NCBI GenBank assembly: GCA_033725935.1
Contig: MU867063.1
Coordinates: 863,694 to 927,693 of the forward strand
Direction: 5' to 3'
Length of the DNA: 64,000 nucleotides
From: Cladorrhinum sp. PSN259
Taxonomy: Eukaryota > Ascomycota > Sordariomycetes > Sordariales > Podosporaceae
The notes beneath the pieces were generated by a model. The model had not been told where the DNA came from. It was given only the letters and a program-made list of their open reading frames with translations, and did no database searches. Below, piece after piece: positions 63,568-64,000 of the stretch. The position numbers and the translations under genes are program-made. The first letter of the stretch is position 1. Each line of letters starts with the position of its first letter.

Positions 63568-64000
63568 ATGAAGTCCCCAACTTACCTAGCGACCGCCGCC
63601 GCCGTCCTATTCACCCTGGGCCTGGCAACTCCCACCCCTCCTCTCGCACCCAAACTCCCAACCCGTTCTTCCTCGGGTCAACTCCGTCTCCTCCACACCT
63701 CCACCCCGCAAGCCCCTTCCTTCCGCTCATCCTCCTCCCGCATCGGCCTGACCGCTGCCCCAGCAGAGCAAGAATCAACAAAAGGCGGCGCTCTGCTCAC
63801 CTCTGCTGCCAACTCATTCACATCCATATCAGCAACATTCACCGTCCCGCAGGCCAAGGTCCCAACCCGCGGCCCAACGGCGAACCAGACGCTCATTCAC
63901 TTCGCGGCCTCGTTCCACGTGGGCATCGACTCCGTGTCGGGAGCCTGCGGCTCGTCACTTCGCGCCGGCGTGGACATCTTTCACGACGGCAGTCTGGACG
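63568..64000 (+). CDS. secreted peptidase G1 family (eqolisin-like), 3' end beyond window
   Basis: Acid endopeptidases secreted by fungi that use a Gln-Glu catalytic pair. The first 144 codons are present. The N-terminus is a signal peptide (TYLATAAAVLFTLGLATPTP) followed by a Ser/Arg-rich propeptide. The mature domain starts around SFTSISATFTVPQAKVPT, and AASFHVGIDSVSGACG with LRAGVDIFHDG resembles the VGIDG-x-C and LQAGV motifs of G1 peptidases. The catalytic Glu region lies beyond the right edge, so activity cannot be judged. The start is the first ATG after a CAACC leader and gives an ideal signal sequence. Confidence 0.75.
   Translation, partial: MKSPTYLATAAAVLFTLGLATPTPPLAPKLPTRSSSGQLRLLHTSTPQAPSFRSSSSRIGLTAAPAEQESTKGGALLTSAANSFTSISATFTVPQAKVPTRGPTANQTLIHFAASFHVGIDSVSGACGSSLRAGVDIFHDGSLD

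Overview
The window is nuclear DNA of a filamentous ascomycete (Pezizomycotina, probably Sordariomycetes). Genes are dense and lie on both strands. Most are split by 47-90 base introns with GT donors, CTNAC-type branch points and AG acceptors. The proteome is typical of moulds: INO80 subunit Ies1, CipC, an Fcy-type permease, a peptidase G1, DUF3140 and 2OG-oxygenase proteins. No database search was possible; exon joints were read by eye from splice signals, frame continuity and family motifs.

Left part (1-19.8 kb) is housekeeping. In order: a Ulp2-type SUMO protease (cut by the left edge), an OXNAD-like flavin/NAD oxidoreductase, the Sec39 tether subunit, a complex I 15 kDa (NDUFS5-type) subunit, a conserved unknown protein, a 2OG-Fe(II) oxygenase, INO80 subunit Ies1, a CipC-like stress protein and the tRNA m1A58 methyltransferase catalytic subunit Trm61.

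From about 19.8 to 26.4 kb is an accessory, repeat-rich island. It has two 21-bp minisatellites in opposite orientation, a possible retroelement gag relic, a small coiled-coil gene with a broken inverted copy of itself, a short direct repeat and one 448-residue protein I cannot assign. This is the least ordinary part of the window.

From 27.7 to 49.8 kb the layout is normal again. It holds a divergent pair of related His-rich allergen-like proteins, a DUF1279 mitochondrial protein, a DUF1115 protein, a large DNA-ligase-like protein with an altered motif I, a nucleobase permease, DUF3140, M50B peptidase-like and VOC proteins, a secreted glycosidase-like protein, the CAF-1 large subunit and a Ser-rich fungal protein.

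A gene-poor 2.9 kb precedes a SYG1/XPR1 phosphate exporter-like gene whose coding start is a 5-base exon. A sequencing gap with homopolymers and a duplicated flank follows. The window ends with nucleoside diphosphate kinase (with an in-frame N-terminal membrane extension), glucosidase II alpha and the start of a peptidase G1 gene. The genes show no shared operon-like pathway; the closest functional ties are chromatin (IES1, CAF-1), the secretory pathway (SEC39, glucosidase II, secreted enzymes) and mitochondria (NDUFS5-type, DUF1279).
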